This document shows, piece by piece, positions 8,831 through 18,491 of a stretch of DNA of 64,000 nucleotides. Under the pieces are notes generated by a model, which saw nothing but the letters and a program-made list of their open reading frames with translations, did no database searches and had not been told where the DNA came from. How positions within the stretch are numbered: position 1 is the first letter of the stretch; each line of letters starts with the position of its first letter. Origin of the DNA: Rhodococcus sp. 14-2470-1b (GTDB taxonomy: Bacteria > Actinomycetota > Actinomycetes > Mycobacteriales > Mycobacteriaceae); NCBI RefSeq assembly GCF_002259415.1, contig NZ_NPFY01000012.1, forward strand, positions 186,001 through 250,000. The letters are read 5' to 3'. The translations under genes and the position numbers were made by a program.

Positions 8831-9291
8831 CCAGAACTCCCGCCGGTGATGCGTTGACGTCCATCGTGCTTCCCGCCTTCGAGCTGAACGGTGAATTCCT
8901 CGCTGCCGCACAGGACATCACAGCACCCGCAGGTTTGACGCCTGCCTGGTGGCAGGTGCTGGGTGCGACCCTCGACGAACCGCTCGCCGTGGCCGAGATC
9001 GCACGTCGCGTCGGCCTGGGGTTGGCACGTCAGAGTGTGCAACGCACCGCCGACATCCTCGTCGACAAGGGGTGGGCGGAATACGTCGACAATCCCCGAC
9101 ATCGACGGGCGAAGCTGCTGCAGCCGACCGAGCGTGGGCGCGAGACGGTGGCCACGTTGCGAGACGATCAGCATGCCTGGGCGGACTCCGTCGGCAAGGA
9201 GGTCGGCGCCGACGAGATCGCGCGCGTCGCTGACGGCATCGCCAGAATCATCGCTGCCTCGCGCCGCTACCGAGGCGTGAGCGACTCGTAG
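8827..9291 (+). CDS. MarR-family transcriptional regulator
   Basis: This 154-residue winged-helix protein starts at ATG 8827 within the stop of the DJ-1 gene. The helix-turn-helix reads AEIARRVGLGLARQSVQRTA, followed by the wing (DNPRHRRAKLLQPTERG). MarR proteins bind palindromes as dimers and release them when ligands or oxidants bind. The twin operators at 8162-8208 are the obvious targets, giving autoregulation with the DJ-1 gene. Its 3' end overlaps the convergent SRPBCC gene by 25 bases. Confidence 0.88.
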   Translation: MTRTPAGDALTSIVLPAFELNGEFLAAAQDITAPAGLTPAWWQVLGATLDEPLAVAEIARRVGLGLARQSVQRTADILVDKGWAEYVDNPRHRRAKLLQPTERGRETVATLRDDQHAWADSVGKEVGADEIARVADGIARIIAASRRYRGVSDS

Positions 9292-9758
9292 TACTCCTTC
9301 TGGGCGGGGTAGTACTCCTCGAATGTCGGCTGCTCGGCGCCTGTCCGTGATGCGATCAGCATGTCGAGGTAGTACTCCCAACCGGGTCCGATCTCACCGA
9401 CTCCGTCGGTGCTCTCGCGATGGTGAATCAGGGTGACGGTGGTGACCGGACCATCCCCGGTCAGCACGAGTTCGAGCGCCCATCCGTCGGTGGTGGAGAT
9501 CGCAAGTCGCCGCGGTGGCTCGCAGGCGTCGATGTTCATCTCCATCCACGGCTCGCCGTCTTCGAATACCATCTGGACACGAATTCGATTGTCCGCGAGC
9601 CGCTCCCACGGTCCGAACCACAGGGCGGTCCGATCGGGATCGGTGGCGCTGTTCCACACGTCGTCGCGGCTTGACGTGATCTCGCGGGTGATCTCCACGT
9701 CGACGCCCGATGCGGTGGCGCGTAGGAGGCCGGTGGGGGTGGGATTCATGGCGCCCAT
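9267..9758 (-). CDS. SRPBCC (AHSA1-like) domain protein
   Basis: This protein of about 163 residues has the START/Bet v1-like layout: ITSSRDDVWNSATDPDRTALWFGPWE, then strand-rich ELVLTGDGPVTTVTLIHH, ending in a helix with EYYPAQKEYYESL. Such domains hold hydrophobic ligands or act as Hsp90-activator homologues; the ligand here is unknown. Two ATGs (9758 and 9749) are possible. The first has a GGAG ten bases upstream and is used. It runs convergent to the MarR gene with overlapping ends and is separated by 2 bp from azlD. Confidence 0.8.
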   Translation of the reverse strand: MGAMNPTPTGLLRATASGVDVEITREITSSRDDVWNSATDPDRTALWFGPWERLADNRIRVQMVFEDGEPWMEMNIDACEPPRRLAISTTDGWALELVLTGDGPVTTVTLIHHRESTDGVGEIGPGWEYYLDMLIASRTGAEQPTFEEYYPAQKEYYESLTPR

Positions 9759-9760
9759 TA

Positions 9761-10072
9761 TCACGCAACTCCGAACCATCGGAGCGCCGCAGTTGTAGCG
9801 GCGGCTGCCACGACGATCGTCACGAACGGTGCTTTGCGCCAGGCAAGGACGGCGGCGACGAGCACACCGGCCGGGCAGGCGAACCCGGCGAACCTGTAGT
9901 CCACGATCAGTGCGGACGTCGCGATCAACGCCACGAAGATGACGGCCACAGCGACGGACACCAGTCGCTCGACGCGGGGCGAGATAGTCGTTCGGCTGCG
10001 AAGGTACGGTCCGACGAGCCGAAACGCCAGGGTTCCCGCCGCGAGCCCGACCATGGGAAGCACGTAGTTCAT
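9761..10072 (-). CDS. azlD: AzlD branched-chain amino acid exporter, small subunit
   Basis: This 103-residue membrane protein with about four hydrophobic segments (LPMVGLAAGTLAFRLVGPYL, VSVAVAVIFVALIATSAL and two more) fits AzlD. Together with AzlC it forms an exporter for branched-chain amino acids and analogues. Its ATG at 10072 overlaps the azlC stop by 4 bases, so the two subunits are made from one transcript. Confidence 0.85.
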   Translation of the reverse strand: MNYVLPMVGLAAGTLAFRLVGPYLRSRTTISPRVERLVSVAVAVIFVALIATSALIVDYRFAGFACPAGVLVAAVLAWRKAPFVTIVVAAAATTAALRWFGVA

Positions 10073-10737
10073 GCCGTTGCTTTCGTTGCCACGAACGCGG
10101 GCACCACCGCTGCCAGGGCAAGCAACACCGGCAGGCCCGGCGGCAGAATCAACGCCGCAGCTACGGCGATCACCGCGCCGAGCAGAGCGGTGTTTCTCGT
10201 CAACGGATCGCGGAGCGCGGGAGCAACGAGCGCGATGAGCACCGCCGGAAATGCGGCGTCCAGTCCGAGGGCAGCGGTATCGGTGATCCTCCCGCCGAGA
10301 AATGCCCCGCCCAGCACCCCGATGTTCCACGCGACGAACAGGCCGACGCTACACAGCCAGAACGTGGATCGTCGACGCTGGGGATCGGGTTCGGCGGTTG
10401 CAAACGCCACGCTTTCATCCGTCACGAGGTGAGCACCCAGAATTTTGCGAGTCCAGGACACTCCGCCGAACGAATCTCCGACGGAGTATCCGAGTGGAAT
10501 GAGACGCGTGTTCACCAGTAGTGCGCCGGCCATCGCGGCGAGCGGATTTCCGCCTGCTGCGAGCACTCCGACGACGATGAACTGAGCCGCACCCGCGAAG
10601 ACCAGCACCGACATCGCTATAGGAACCCACATCGGAAGGCCTGCGCCGACGGCGATGGCGCCGAACGACGCACCGACGAGGCCGTCGGCGAGGCAGACGA
10701 GACCGATGTCGCGGCGGGTTCGCCAGATCGAACGCAT
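10069..10737 (-). CDS. azlC: AzlC branched-chain amino acid exporter, large subunit
   Basis: This 222-residue polytopic membrane protein matches AzlC: an early GLVGASFGAIAVGAGLP segment, the family signature FAGAAQF followed by a small-residue helix, and NTRLIPLGYS. It exports branched-chain amino acids with AzlD. It is transcribed divergently from the XRE-cupin regulator (69 bp apart), the usual arrangement for AzlC operons and their repressor. Confidence 0.88.
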   Translation of the reverse strand: MRSIWRTRRDIGLVCLADGLVGASFGAIAVGAGLPMWVPIAMSVLVFAGAAQFIVVGVLAAGGNPLAAMAGALLVNTRLIPLGYSVGDSFGGVSWTRKILGAHLVTDESVAFATAEPDPQRRRSTFWLCSVGLFVAWNIGVLGGAFLGGRITDTAALGLDAAFPAVLIALVAPALRDPLTRNTALLGAVIAVAAALILPPGLPVLLALAAVVPAFVATKATA

Positions 10738-10806
10738 GGACAGAATAATGAACCCTACGTGCTGTGTTCGTCAAGATGGACGCTCGTACCGATAGAATGA
10801 ACAACC

Positions 10807-11355
10807 ATGTCCGCTCCGATCGCCGCCATCGCCGCGTCCCTGCACCGCGAACGAAACAGGATGGGACTGTCGCTGGCCGAGCTCGCCCGACGCGCAGGAG
10901 TAGCCAAGTCGACCCTGTCCCAGCTCGAATCAGGAACAGGTAACCCCAGCGTCGAAACACTGTGGGCGCTGAGCGTGGCACTGAACGTCCCGTTCGCTCG
11001 GTTGGTCGAGCCGGTGAAACCACGCGTGCAGCTGATCCGAGCAGGAGAGGGGCCGAAGTTCTCCTCCGACACAGCCGACTACGTAGCGACGCTGCTCGCC
11101 TCCTGCCCACCGAACGCACGCCGCGACATCTATCTCGTCAGCGCTCAGATCGGCGAGCCTCGGAGGTCCGACCCGCACTCACCCGGCGTCGTCGAACACG
11201 TGATCCTGTCCGCCGGCCGAGCACTCGTGGGGCCCACCGACGAGCCCGTCGAGCTCCACCCGGGTGACTACATCAGCTACCCCGGCGACGCGCCCCACAT
11301 CTTCGAAGCACTGAACGCCGACACCTCAGCAGTCCTGGTGTCCGAGCACGTGTAG
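10807..11355 (+). CDS. XRE-family regulator with cupin sensor domain
   Basis: This 182-residue protein joins an N-terminal helix-turn-helix (LSLAELARRAGVAKSTLSQLESG, about residues 20-42) to a C-terminal cupin barrel (about 105-180, with SPGVVEHVILSAGRAL and HPGDYISYPGDAPH). The cupin would bind a small ligand. Divergence from azlCD suggests that it controls the exporter. A TAGAAT at 10792-10797 may be its -10 element, leaving almost no leader. Confidence 0.88.
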   Translation: MSAPIAAIAASLHRERNRMGLSLAELARRAGVAKSTLSQLESGTGNPSVETLWALSVALNVPFARLVEPVKPRVQLIRAGEGPKFSSDTADYVATLLASCPPNARRDIYLVSAQIGEPRRSDPHSPGVVEHVILSAGRALVGPTDEPVELHPGDYISYPGDAPHIFEALNADTSAVLVSEHV

Positions 11356-11407
11356 ATCAGAGCGAGTAATCACGGACGACGGTTTTCATCTGGCACAGTG
11401 GTGGACA

Positions 11408-11567
11408 TGCAGCGGTGCACGGGCGAGAGTCGGTCCGCTGGGCCGATCTCAGGGGTAACCCCTGGGCGAGACAGAAGAACTGGTCACTGCGTCCGACGCC
11501 GGTCCGCACGCTCCGCGTGCTTGACGGCGCCGAGTACACAAGATTCAGGTCGTCCGGCGCCGCTGCA
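11408..11567 (+). ncRNA. Candidate retron msr-msd RNA
   Basis: The 160 bases just before the reverse transcriptase can fold as a retron RNA. Its ends pair over 11 bp with one G-U (TGCAGCGGTGC, 11408-11418, with GCGCCGCTGCA, 11557-11567), like the a1/a2 stem. Inside are a long hairpin at 11425-11450 (GAGA-TCGGTCC paired with GGGCCGA-TCTC, one bulged G, loop GCT), a hairpin at 11450-11464 (CAGGGG-TAA-CCCCTG), and one at 11506-11520 (GCACGC-TCC-GCGTGC). CGCCGG (11497-11502) can pair with CCGGCG (11554-11559) as an msd base, but only in competition with the a2 strand. Translation of this stretch gives no recognisable protein. Exact msr/msd borders and the branching G cannot be fixed by eye. Confidence 0.45.
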
Positions 11568-12848
11568 CCTGCAACGGGTGCCTCGATGAGCCGTCAGTTC
11601 AGCCCGCAGATGGCGGCGTGGCTCGCGTCGCTCGCTGCGGATGCTCCGTGGACGCGTGGTGGCCTGGAAGAGGCGTTCCTGCCGATTCTGGGTGAGAAGG
11701 CGCCGCGTCTGGCGGATCGTCTGATCGACCTGTCGCCGGTCGCGCCGTACGACCCGGAATCGCTCCGCGGACTCATCACCGGGCTCCCACTGCTACCCGA
11801 GCCTGCATCCGTCGAACCATCGCGTCGCACAGGTGGTTTCAAGCCGTGGTTGTTCGACGTCCCTCGGTACGCGAGTACCGGAGACCTGGCGGAATCGCTC
11901 GATCTGACGATCAGCGAAATCGAGTGGTTCACCGACGCACAGTCCCGGCTCCGGACGGCCGCGACGCCGCTTCGGCATTACCGCGTCACGCCCGTACCCA
12001 AGCGAGTCGGATTCCGAATTCTCGAGATACCCAAACCGCGGTTGCGGGAAATCCAGCGAAAGATACTGCGGCGCATACTCGACAACGTTCCTGCTCACAG
12101 TGCTGCGCACGGATTCGTCAAGGGCCGAAGCCCACGCACGTTCGGGATTCCGCATGCGGGGCACACCGTCGTGGTCTCGGTGGATCTGAAGGATTACTTT
12201 CCCTCGATCGGAATCGAGCGTGTCGTCGCGGTGTTCGATGCGCTCGGCTATCCGAAATCTGTTGCGTGGAACCTTGCCTACCTCTGTACGACGACTACGC
12301 CCGCAGAACAGCTGAACGGATTTCCCTACGCCACTGCGTCGTTGTTGCGCACTCGCCATCTACCGCAAGGCGCTCCCACGTCCCCTGCGCTTGCCAACCT
12401 CGTCTCGCGGCGGCTCGACATTCGGCTGACCGCGCTGGCGAAGTCCCTGGGCGCGAGGTACACACGGTACGCCGACGACCTGGCATTCTCCGGCGACATC
12501 GACGCGGACAAGATCATCTGGAGCGCGAGCACGATCATCGCCGACGAAGGCCTCGCGGTCCATCCGTACAAGACCCGCGTGCGTCGTGCACACAAGCGCC
12601 AGCAGCTCACCGGCCTGGTGGTGAACGACTGGCCGTCGGTGCCGCGAAAGGAGTACGACGCACTGCGCGCAATCCTGCACAACTGCGCCGTCACCGGCCC
12701 GGACCAACAGAACCTGTCCGCGCTCACCGATTTCCGAGCGCACCTGTACGGACGGATCGCACGGATAGGGGAGACCAGCCCGACCCGCCGTCGAAAACTG
12801 CTCGAATTGGCTGAACGAATCGTCTGGGAGTGAGGACCAGTTCTTCTG
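11472..12848. repeat. 14-bp perfect inverted repeat bracketing the reverse transcriptase gene
   Basis: CAGAAGAACTGGTC at 11472-11485 recurs as its exact reverse complement at 12835-12848, two bases after the reverse transcriptase stop codon. The left arm lies inside the candidate msr-msd RNA, between its second and third hairpins. A transcript covering RNA and gene could pair these arms. Whether this is a structural element, an element boundary or chance is unknown. Confidence 0.6.
11586..12833 (+). CDS. Retron-type reverse transcriptase
   Basis: This 415-residue protein is a bacterial reverse transcriptase. Visible RT motifs are VSVDLKDYFPSI (motif A, Asp200), LPQGAPTSPALANLVSRRLD, and TRYADDLAFSG (Tyr295-Ala-Asp297-Asp298). 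It has the retron region-Y motif LTGLVVN and the HSAAHGFVKGRS block typical of retron enzymes. The region-X motif NAxxH is changed (FGIPH). An N-terminal stretch of about 120 residues precedes the RT fold, as in the myxobacterial retron RTs. ATG 11586 is chosen because the 57 codons upstream in frame overlap the structured RNA. No obvious effector gene is attached, so this may be a solitary or self-contained retron. A defence role is inferred from the class only. Confidence 0.85.
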   Translation: MSRQFSPQMAAWLASLAADAPWTRGGLEEAFLPILGEKAPRLADRLIDLSPVAPYDPESLRGLITGLPLLPEPASVEPSRRTGGFKPWLFDVPRYASTGDLAESLDLTISEIEWFTDAQSRLRTAATPLRHYRVTPVPKRVGFRILEIPKPRLREIQRKILRRILDNVPAHSAAHGFVKGRSPRTFGIPHAGHTVVVSVDLKDYFPSIGIERVVAVFDALGYPKSVAWNLAYLCTTTTPAEQLNGFPYATASLLRTRHLPQGAPTSPALANLVSRRLDIRLTALAKSLGARYTRYADDLAFSGDIDADKIIWSASTIIADEGLAVHPYKTRVRRAHKRQQLTGLVVNDWPSVPRKEYDALRAILHNCAVTGPDQQNLSALTDFRAHLYGRIARIGETSPTRRRKLLELAERIVWE

Positions 12849-12887
12849 CACGGCTGCTCAGCTCTACCCCAGTGGGGCGGAGTTCGC

Positions 12888-13071
12888 CTACGACGCCTCG
12901 GCCAGTTCGATCACGCCGACGCACTGGCATCCGCCGGTGATCTCCTCGCAGTCCAGCACGAGGAAATGACGGACGTACTCCATATCCACGCAGTCCGGCT
13001 CCGTGCATTCGGCGTCGCCGACTGCGTGGATGACGAGCGTTCCTTCACAACGATCTTCGACGGTTCGCATC
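12888..13071 (-). CDS. Small Cys-rich protein, unknown
   Basis: This 60-residue acidic protein has five Cys (RCEG, AECTEPDC, LDCEE and a CQC near the end), a pattern that could hold a metal or disulfides. I do not recognise a family. ATG 13071 has a good AAGGGAG site. A longer version starting at 13133 is possible but has no clear site. It is convergent with the reverse transcriptase; the 54 bp between the two genes hold a short CCCC-AGT-GGGG hairpin (12867-12877). Confidence 0.55.
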
Positions 13072-13171
13072 GACACTCCCTTCTCTTGCACGTCTTGGCC
13101 TGTAGCTCCATTGGTATCACCGGAGTCCGACAAGTTCGGGAGAAGGAAGGCGTGTTCGACACCCGGAGCGA

Positions 13172-14134
13172 TCAGTAACGCGCCCCCGCCGGGTCCGGGA
13201 GGTCGTCGAGAGTCTGCAGCTGAGCGGGGGTCAGGCGTACCGACGCGGCGCCTGCGTTCTCGTCCAGTCGTGACGAGCGCCGCGTACCGGGAATGGGGAC
13301 GACGTGCTCACCCTGTGCCAGCACCCACGCCAGGGCAACCTGCGCAGGGGTGGCTCCCGCCTCGTGACCGACGGAGGCGACGGCGTCGACGATGGCCATG
13401 TTCGCATCCAGGTTCTCCTGCTTGAACCTGGGCAATTGCGCGCGGAAGTCGTCCGCGGCAGGCGCTGATCCACGAAAGTTGCCGGTGAGAAAACCGCGAC
13501 CGAGAGGTGAGAACGGTACGAAGGCGGCGCCGTTGCGTTCGGTCCACGCCAGAGACGTCGCGAGATGATCCCGCGTCCACAACGACAGTTCCGACTGCAC
13601 GGCTGAAATGGGATGTACCGACTGTGCACGGTCCAGCTGATCGACGGTGAACTCCGAAACGCCCAGTGCGCGCACCTTACCGGCCTGCACCATCTCCGCC
13701 ATCGCGCCGATGCTGTCCTCGACGGGGACCTTCGGATCGGGGCGATGCAGGTAATAGAGGTCCACGTAGTCCGTTCCGAGTCGCCTGAGCGAGTCGTCGA
13801 TGGCCGAACGTAGGTGGTCCGGGTGACCGTTGGGGCCCGAAATGACCGGTTCCCCAGCGTCGCCGACGTGTGATTCGAGCCCGCCCTTGGTTGCCAAGGT
13901 GACCTCGCCGCGCCGGGAACCGATGGCTGCGCCCACCACTTCCTCGTTGGTGAACGGTCCGTAGACGTCGGCGGTGTCGATGAAGTTCACCCCGAGATCG
14001 AGAGCGTGGCCGATGATGCGGTCGGGACTCTCGGAGTGCTCGTCAGCTTTGTATGCCCAGGTCATGCCCATGCAGCCGAGGCCGATTGCGCCGACGGTGG
14101 GGCCGTTCTTCCACAGTGTTCTGGTAGGAACCAT
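13172..14134 (-). CDS. Aldo/keto reductase
   Basis: This 320-residue NADPH-dependent oxidoreductase has the AKR catalytic tetrad: Asp53 and Tyr58 in DTADVYG, Lys83 in ATKGG and His130 in YYLHRPD. The late segment IPGTRRSSRLDENAGA forms the usual NADP-binding loop. It resembles the YghZ/Tas-like soluble AKR group. The physiological substrate is unknown. It is divergent from the class IV aminotransferase (65 bp between starts). Confidence 0.9.
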   Translation of the reverse strand: MVPTRTLWKNGPTVGAIGLGCMGMTWAYKADEHSESPDRIIGHALDLGVNFIDTADVYGPFTNEEVVGAAIGSRRGEVTLATKGGLESHVGDAGEPVISGPNGHPDHLRSAIDDSLRRLGTDYVDLYYLHRPDPKVPVEDSIGAMAEMVQAGKVRALGVSEFTVDQLDRAQSVHPISAVQSELSLWTRDHLATSLAWTERNGAAFVPFSPLGRGFLTGNFRGSAPAADDFRAQLPRFKQENLDANMAIVDAVASVGHEAGATPAQVALAWVLAQGEHVVPIPGTRRSSRLDENAGAASVRLTPAQLQTLDDLPDPAGARY

Positions 14135-14199
14135 GACTACAGACCCTACGCCGGATAATCGGTGTCGCCGGTGCTGCGGCAGCCGATAGCATCCCCCGC

Positions 14200-15114
14200 A
14201 TGGCTACTCCTCACGGCAAAGTGTTCTTCGGAAACGGCATCGTCGAAGCCCATGACGCGAAGCTGGGGGTCGCCACTTCCGCAGTCCTGTACGGGCTCAG
14301 CGTGTACACGGTGTTCCCGGTGCACGTATCGGCGGAGACGCGCACGGCGTTCAGACTTCAGGATCACTTCCAGAGACTTCTGGAGTCCTGCAGGATAATC
14401 GGGATCGACACGTTCGCGCAGCAGTGGACGTACGAACGATTCACCCAGGTCGTGCGCGAGGTCGTCCAGGCCAACGACCCTCAGCGCGAGGTGTACGTCA
14501 GAGCGACCGTCCATGTGGACGAGTCCATTCCGGGCACACGAGTCCGTGGTTTGAGCACCACGGTGTCCATCTTCCTGTACGACGCGGTGCCCATCGTCCC
14601 GCAAGACGGGATGCGCCTGAAAACCAGTGTGTGGCGCCGAATCCCGGACAATGCCATCCCGTCGAGAGCAAAGGTCAACGGCGCGTACGTCAACTCCGTG
14701 CTCGCCAAGCAGGACGCCATCGACAGCGGCTTCGACGACTGCATCTTCCTCGATCTCAACGGCCACGTCTGCGAGCTCAGCGCCGCGAACATCTTTCTGG
14801 TCAGAAACGGTTCCCTGATCACTCCCGATGTCACGAGCGACATCCTCGACGGCATCAACCGCCGGACCATCCTCACGCTGGCCCGCGAGGAAGGACTCGA
14901 AGTGCAGGAACGCGTCGTCGACCTCACCGAGCTGTACATCGCCGACGAGGTGTTCGTGTGCGGCACGTCAGCAGGAGTGGCGCCCGTCTTCCAGATCGAC
15001 GGCCGAGCCGTCGGATCCGCGCCCGTGCTCGGCCCTGTCTCGTCGACGCTGCGCAAGCGCCATCAGGACGCGTTGACCGGAGACCAGGCGCACGGCTGGG
15101 TCACCGTTCTCTGA
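14200..15114 (+). CDS. Class IV PLP aminotransferase (branched-chain type)
   Basis: This 304-residue fold-type IV enzyme starts at ATG 14200 with the IlvE-like VFFGNGIVEAHDAKLGVATS. The PLP lysine is Lys158 in RAKVNGAYVNS, and the phosphate loop CELSAANIFLV follows. The C-terminal segment EVFVCGTSAGVAPV completes the active site. Branched-chain amino acid transamination is the nearest match, but D-amino acid or R-selective amine transaminase activity cannot be excluded. Its stop is 3 bp from the convergent serine hydrolase stop. Confidence 0.85.
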   Translation: MATPHGKVFFGNGIVEAHDAKLGVATSAVLYGLSVYTVFPVHVSAETRTAFRLQDHFQRLLESCRIIGIDTFAQQWTYERFTQVVREVVQANDPQREVYVRATVHVDESIPGTRVRGLSTTVSIFLYDAVPIVPQDGMRLKTSVWRRIPDNAIPSRAKVNGAYVNSVLAKQDAIDSGFDDCIFLDLNGHVCELSAANIFLVRNGSLITPDVTSDILDGINRRTILTLAREEGLEVQERVVDLTELYIADEVFVCGTSAGVAPVFQIDGRAVGSAPVLGPVSSTLRKRHQDALTGDQAHGWVTVL

Positions 15115-15117
15115 CGT

Positions 15118-16248
15118 TCACGCCGGGCAGGTGGCGGTGAGGCCGGCCACGAGACCGTTCAGGGCGGGTTGCTCCAATGGATCCGTCGCCGGGTCGATGG
15201 CCGACGCCGTCCATCCGAGAGTGACCTGCCTGCCGCCGTCGGGACTGGAGAACGACAGTGTGCGGTACCCGAAACCGTTGCCGCGCTGACCGAACACCAC
15301 CTCGGCCGCCCCCGGATTGCACGCGTCACCGCCGACGAGCAAACCCAGGCCGTACCCCGACGGGGTCACCTGCTGCATCTGGTCGACGAGCGTTCGCGGT
15401 AGCAGGGTCTCGTCGAACAGAGCGCGAAAGAACGTGTTGACGTCGCCGACGGTGGAGACGACGGCCGCGCTTGCCGACCAGATCGACGGATCGACATCGC
15501 TGATGTCGATGAGAGTGTCACCTTCGAGGATGTACCCGTGCAGGCCGTCCTCCGGAATGGCGGCGACGCTCGGATAGGACGTCGACGTCATCTGTAGTGG
15601 TTCGAACACCCGCTCGTCCAACGAATCTGCGATGCTCCTGCCGTCGAGCTGAGCAACGATCTGGCCGAGCACGACGTAGTTGGTGTTGGAGTAGGAGAAC
15701 TGGGCACCAGGAGCCGCGGGCCACGGCTGTGCCAGCGCGAGCGCGATCAGTTCGTCGTCGGAATAGGTGTCGTCGGCGGCCTCGACGAGCCCCGCTGCGT
15801 CGGACGGCACGAGAGTCTCGAGATAGTTCGGCAAACCGCTGGTGTGATCGAGCAGCTGACGGACGGTCACCGGCTTGGGCAGAAGACCGGGAAGCACGTC
15901 GTCGACGGTTGTCTCCAGGGTCAATTTCCCCTCGTCGACCAACTGCAGAACAACGGCCGCCACCATGGATTTGGTGATACTGGCAATTCTCAGAGGATCC
16001 TCGGCCGACGCGGCCTCGTCGGACCCGCGTTCGACGACGCCCGCCGCGCCTTCCCATTCACTGTCGCCGTCCCGAAGGGCGATGACGGCGGCCGGCGCTC
16101 CCGCGCTCACCAACTGGTCGACGACGGCCTGGGCGTCGGCAGTGCGAATGGTTCCTGGATCGGTGGGTGCAGGCGAGCTCTGCTCAGCAGAACACGAGAC
16201 AAGCACAAGGGCAGCTGCAAGCGGGAGTACTGCCGAGCGAAGGTTCAC
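15118..16248 (-). CDS. Lipoprotein serine hydrolase (class C beta-lactamase-like)
   Basis: This 376-residue protein starts at GTG 16248 with a lipoprotein signal; the lipobox LVSC puts the acylated Cys at residue 19. The penicillin-binding-like active site has SITK (Ser90, Lys93) and YSN (Tyr186 to Asn188), as in class C beta-lactamases, DD-peptidases and related esterases. It would act outside the membrane. Antibiotic hydrolysis is not implied, because many homologues are esterases or peptidases. Confidence 0.88.
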   Translation of the reverse strand: MNLRSAVLPLAAALVLVSCSAEQSSPAPTDPGTIRTADAQAVVDQLVSAGAPAAVIALRDGDSEWEGAAGVVERGSDEAASAEDPLRIASITKSMVAAVVLQLVDEGKLTLETTVDDVLPGLLPKPVTVRQLLDHTSGLPNYLETLVPSDAAGLVEAADDTYSDDELIALALAQPWPAAPGAQFSYSNTNYVVLGQIVAQLDGRSIADSLDERVFEPLQMTSTSYPSVAAIPEDGLHGYILEGDTLIDISDVDPSIWSASAAVVSTVGDVNTFFRALFDETLLPRTLVDQMQQVTPSGYGLGLLVGGDACNPGAAEVVFGQRGNGFGYRTLSFSSPDGGRQVTLGWTASAIDPATDPLEQPALNGLVAGLTATCPA

Positions 16249-16274
16249 ACTTCGGACATTACCGGCGGACTTCG

Positions 16275-16973
16275 TCAGACACGGAAAAATGCGAGCGCAG
16301 AGGTCACCAGGTCGGAGTTTCCGGTGGCAGGAGAGCCGTCGGGCATGGTCAGGGTGTCTTCCAGGCCGATGCGTGTGGCCAATCCGCGTGCAACTGCCGA
16401 TCGTAGAGTGGCCCAACACGTGTCGTCCTGACCGTGCAGCAGCAGCGGTACCCCACTCGATTCGGTGAGTGCGACGAGCTCGTCGGCGACGTCCGGGGTA
16501 TCTCCCGGCTGGACTTCCAGCAAGGCCCGTATGCAGTCTCCGGTGAGGCCGGAGGCCAGCCATGCGCGTGCGGCTGCGGCGGTCCACAGGCCCGCCTCGA
16601 CGCCGACACCTCGGCGCATCAGCAGTCTTGCCAGATCCGCCGCGCCCTCCTCGTGCCAGTTGACCGACGCGAAATCGGGCAGGGTGGTCCAAGATTCGAC
16701 TGCGGCCAGCCGGGATGCGGCGTCGGGTGTGCTCCACGCTCCGGTAGTGACACCGACCGGAACTCCGGCTTCGCGTGCAGCGCGAACTGCGGAGGCCACG
16801 TGTTCTGCGGCAAGCGAATCGGTGCCGTCCGGAGTCTTCGGATGTAGGTGAATTGCCTCGGCGCCTGCGTTCACTGCGCCGAGGGATTCTGTCCTGATCT
16901 GGTCCGGGGTGATCGGAATTGCGTTGTGCTCGGCCGGTGTTCGAGGGCCGTTGATGCACGCTTTCAGTCTCAT
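16275..16973 (-). CDS. BKACE family beta-keto acid cleavage enzyme
   Basis: This 232-residue protein matches the 3-keto-5-aminohexanoate cleavage (BKACE) family: the N-terminal KACINGPRTPAEH, the metal-binding AIHLHPKTPDG, and SVNWHEEG. These enzymes split beta-keto acids with acetyl-CoA using a Zn ion; the specific substrate is unknown. It follows the TetR gene by 13 bp on the same strand, so it is probably co-repressed with the regulator. Confidence 0.85.
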   Translation of the reverse strand: MRLKACINGPRTPAEHNAIPITPDQIRTESLGAVNAGAEAIHLHPKTPDGTDSLAAEHVASAVRAAREAGVPVGVTTGAWSTPDAASRLAAVESWTTLPDFASVNWHEEGAADLARLLMRRGVGVEAGLWTAAAARAWLASGLTGDCIRALLEVQPGDTPDVADELVALTESSGVPLLLHGQDDTCWATLRSAVARGLATRIGLEDTLTMPDGSPATGNSDLVTSALAFFRV

Positions 16974-16986
16974 CGGCCGGCCGCGC

Positions 16987-18486
<1,500 letters not shown>

Positions 18487-18491
18487 CCTAT

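Noticed and set aside
11415..11585. 57 extra codons in frame upstream of the reverse transcriptase
   Set aside because: The translation has no resemblance to RT N-termini and the DNA is better explained by a structured RNA; ATG 11586 begins the recognisable protein.
15118..16248. Beta-lactamase resistance gene
   Set aside because: The fold is shared by many lipoprotein esterases and peptidases; nothing in the sequence proves antibiotic hydrolysis.
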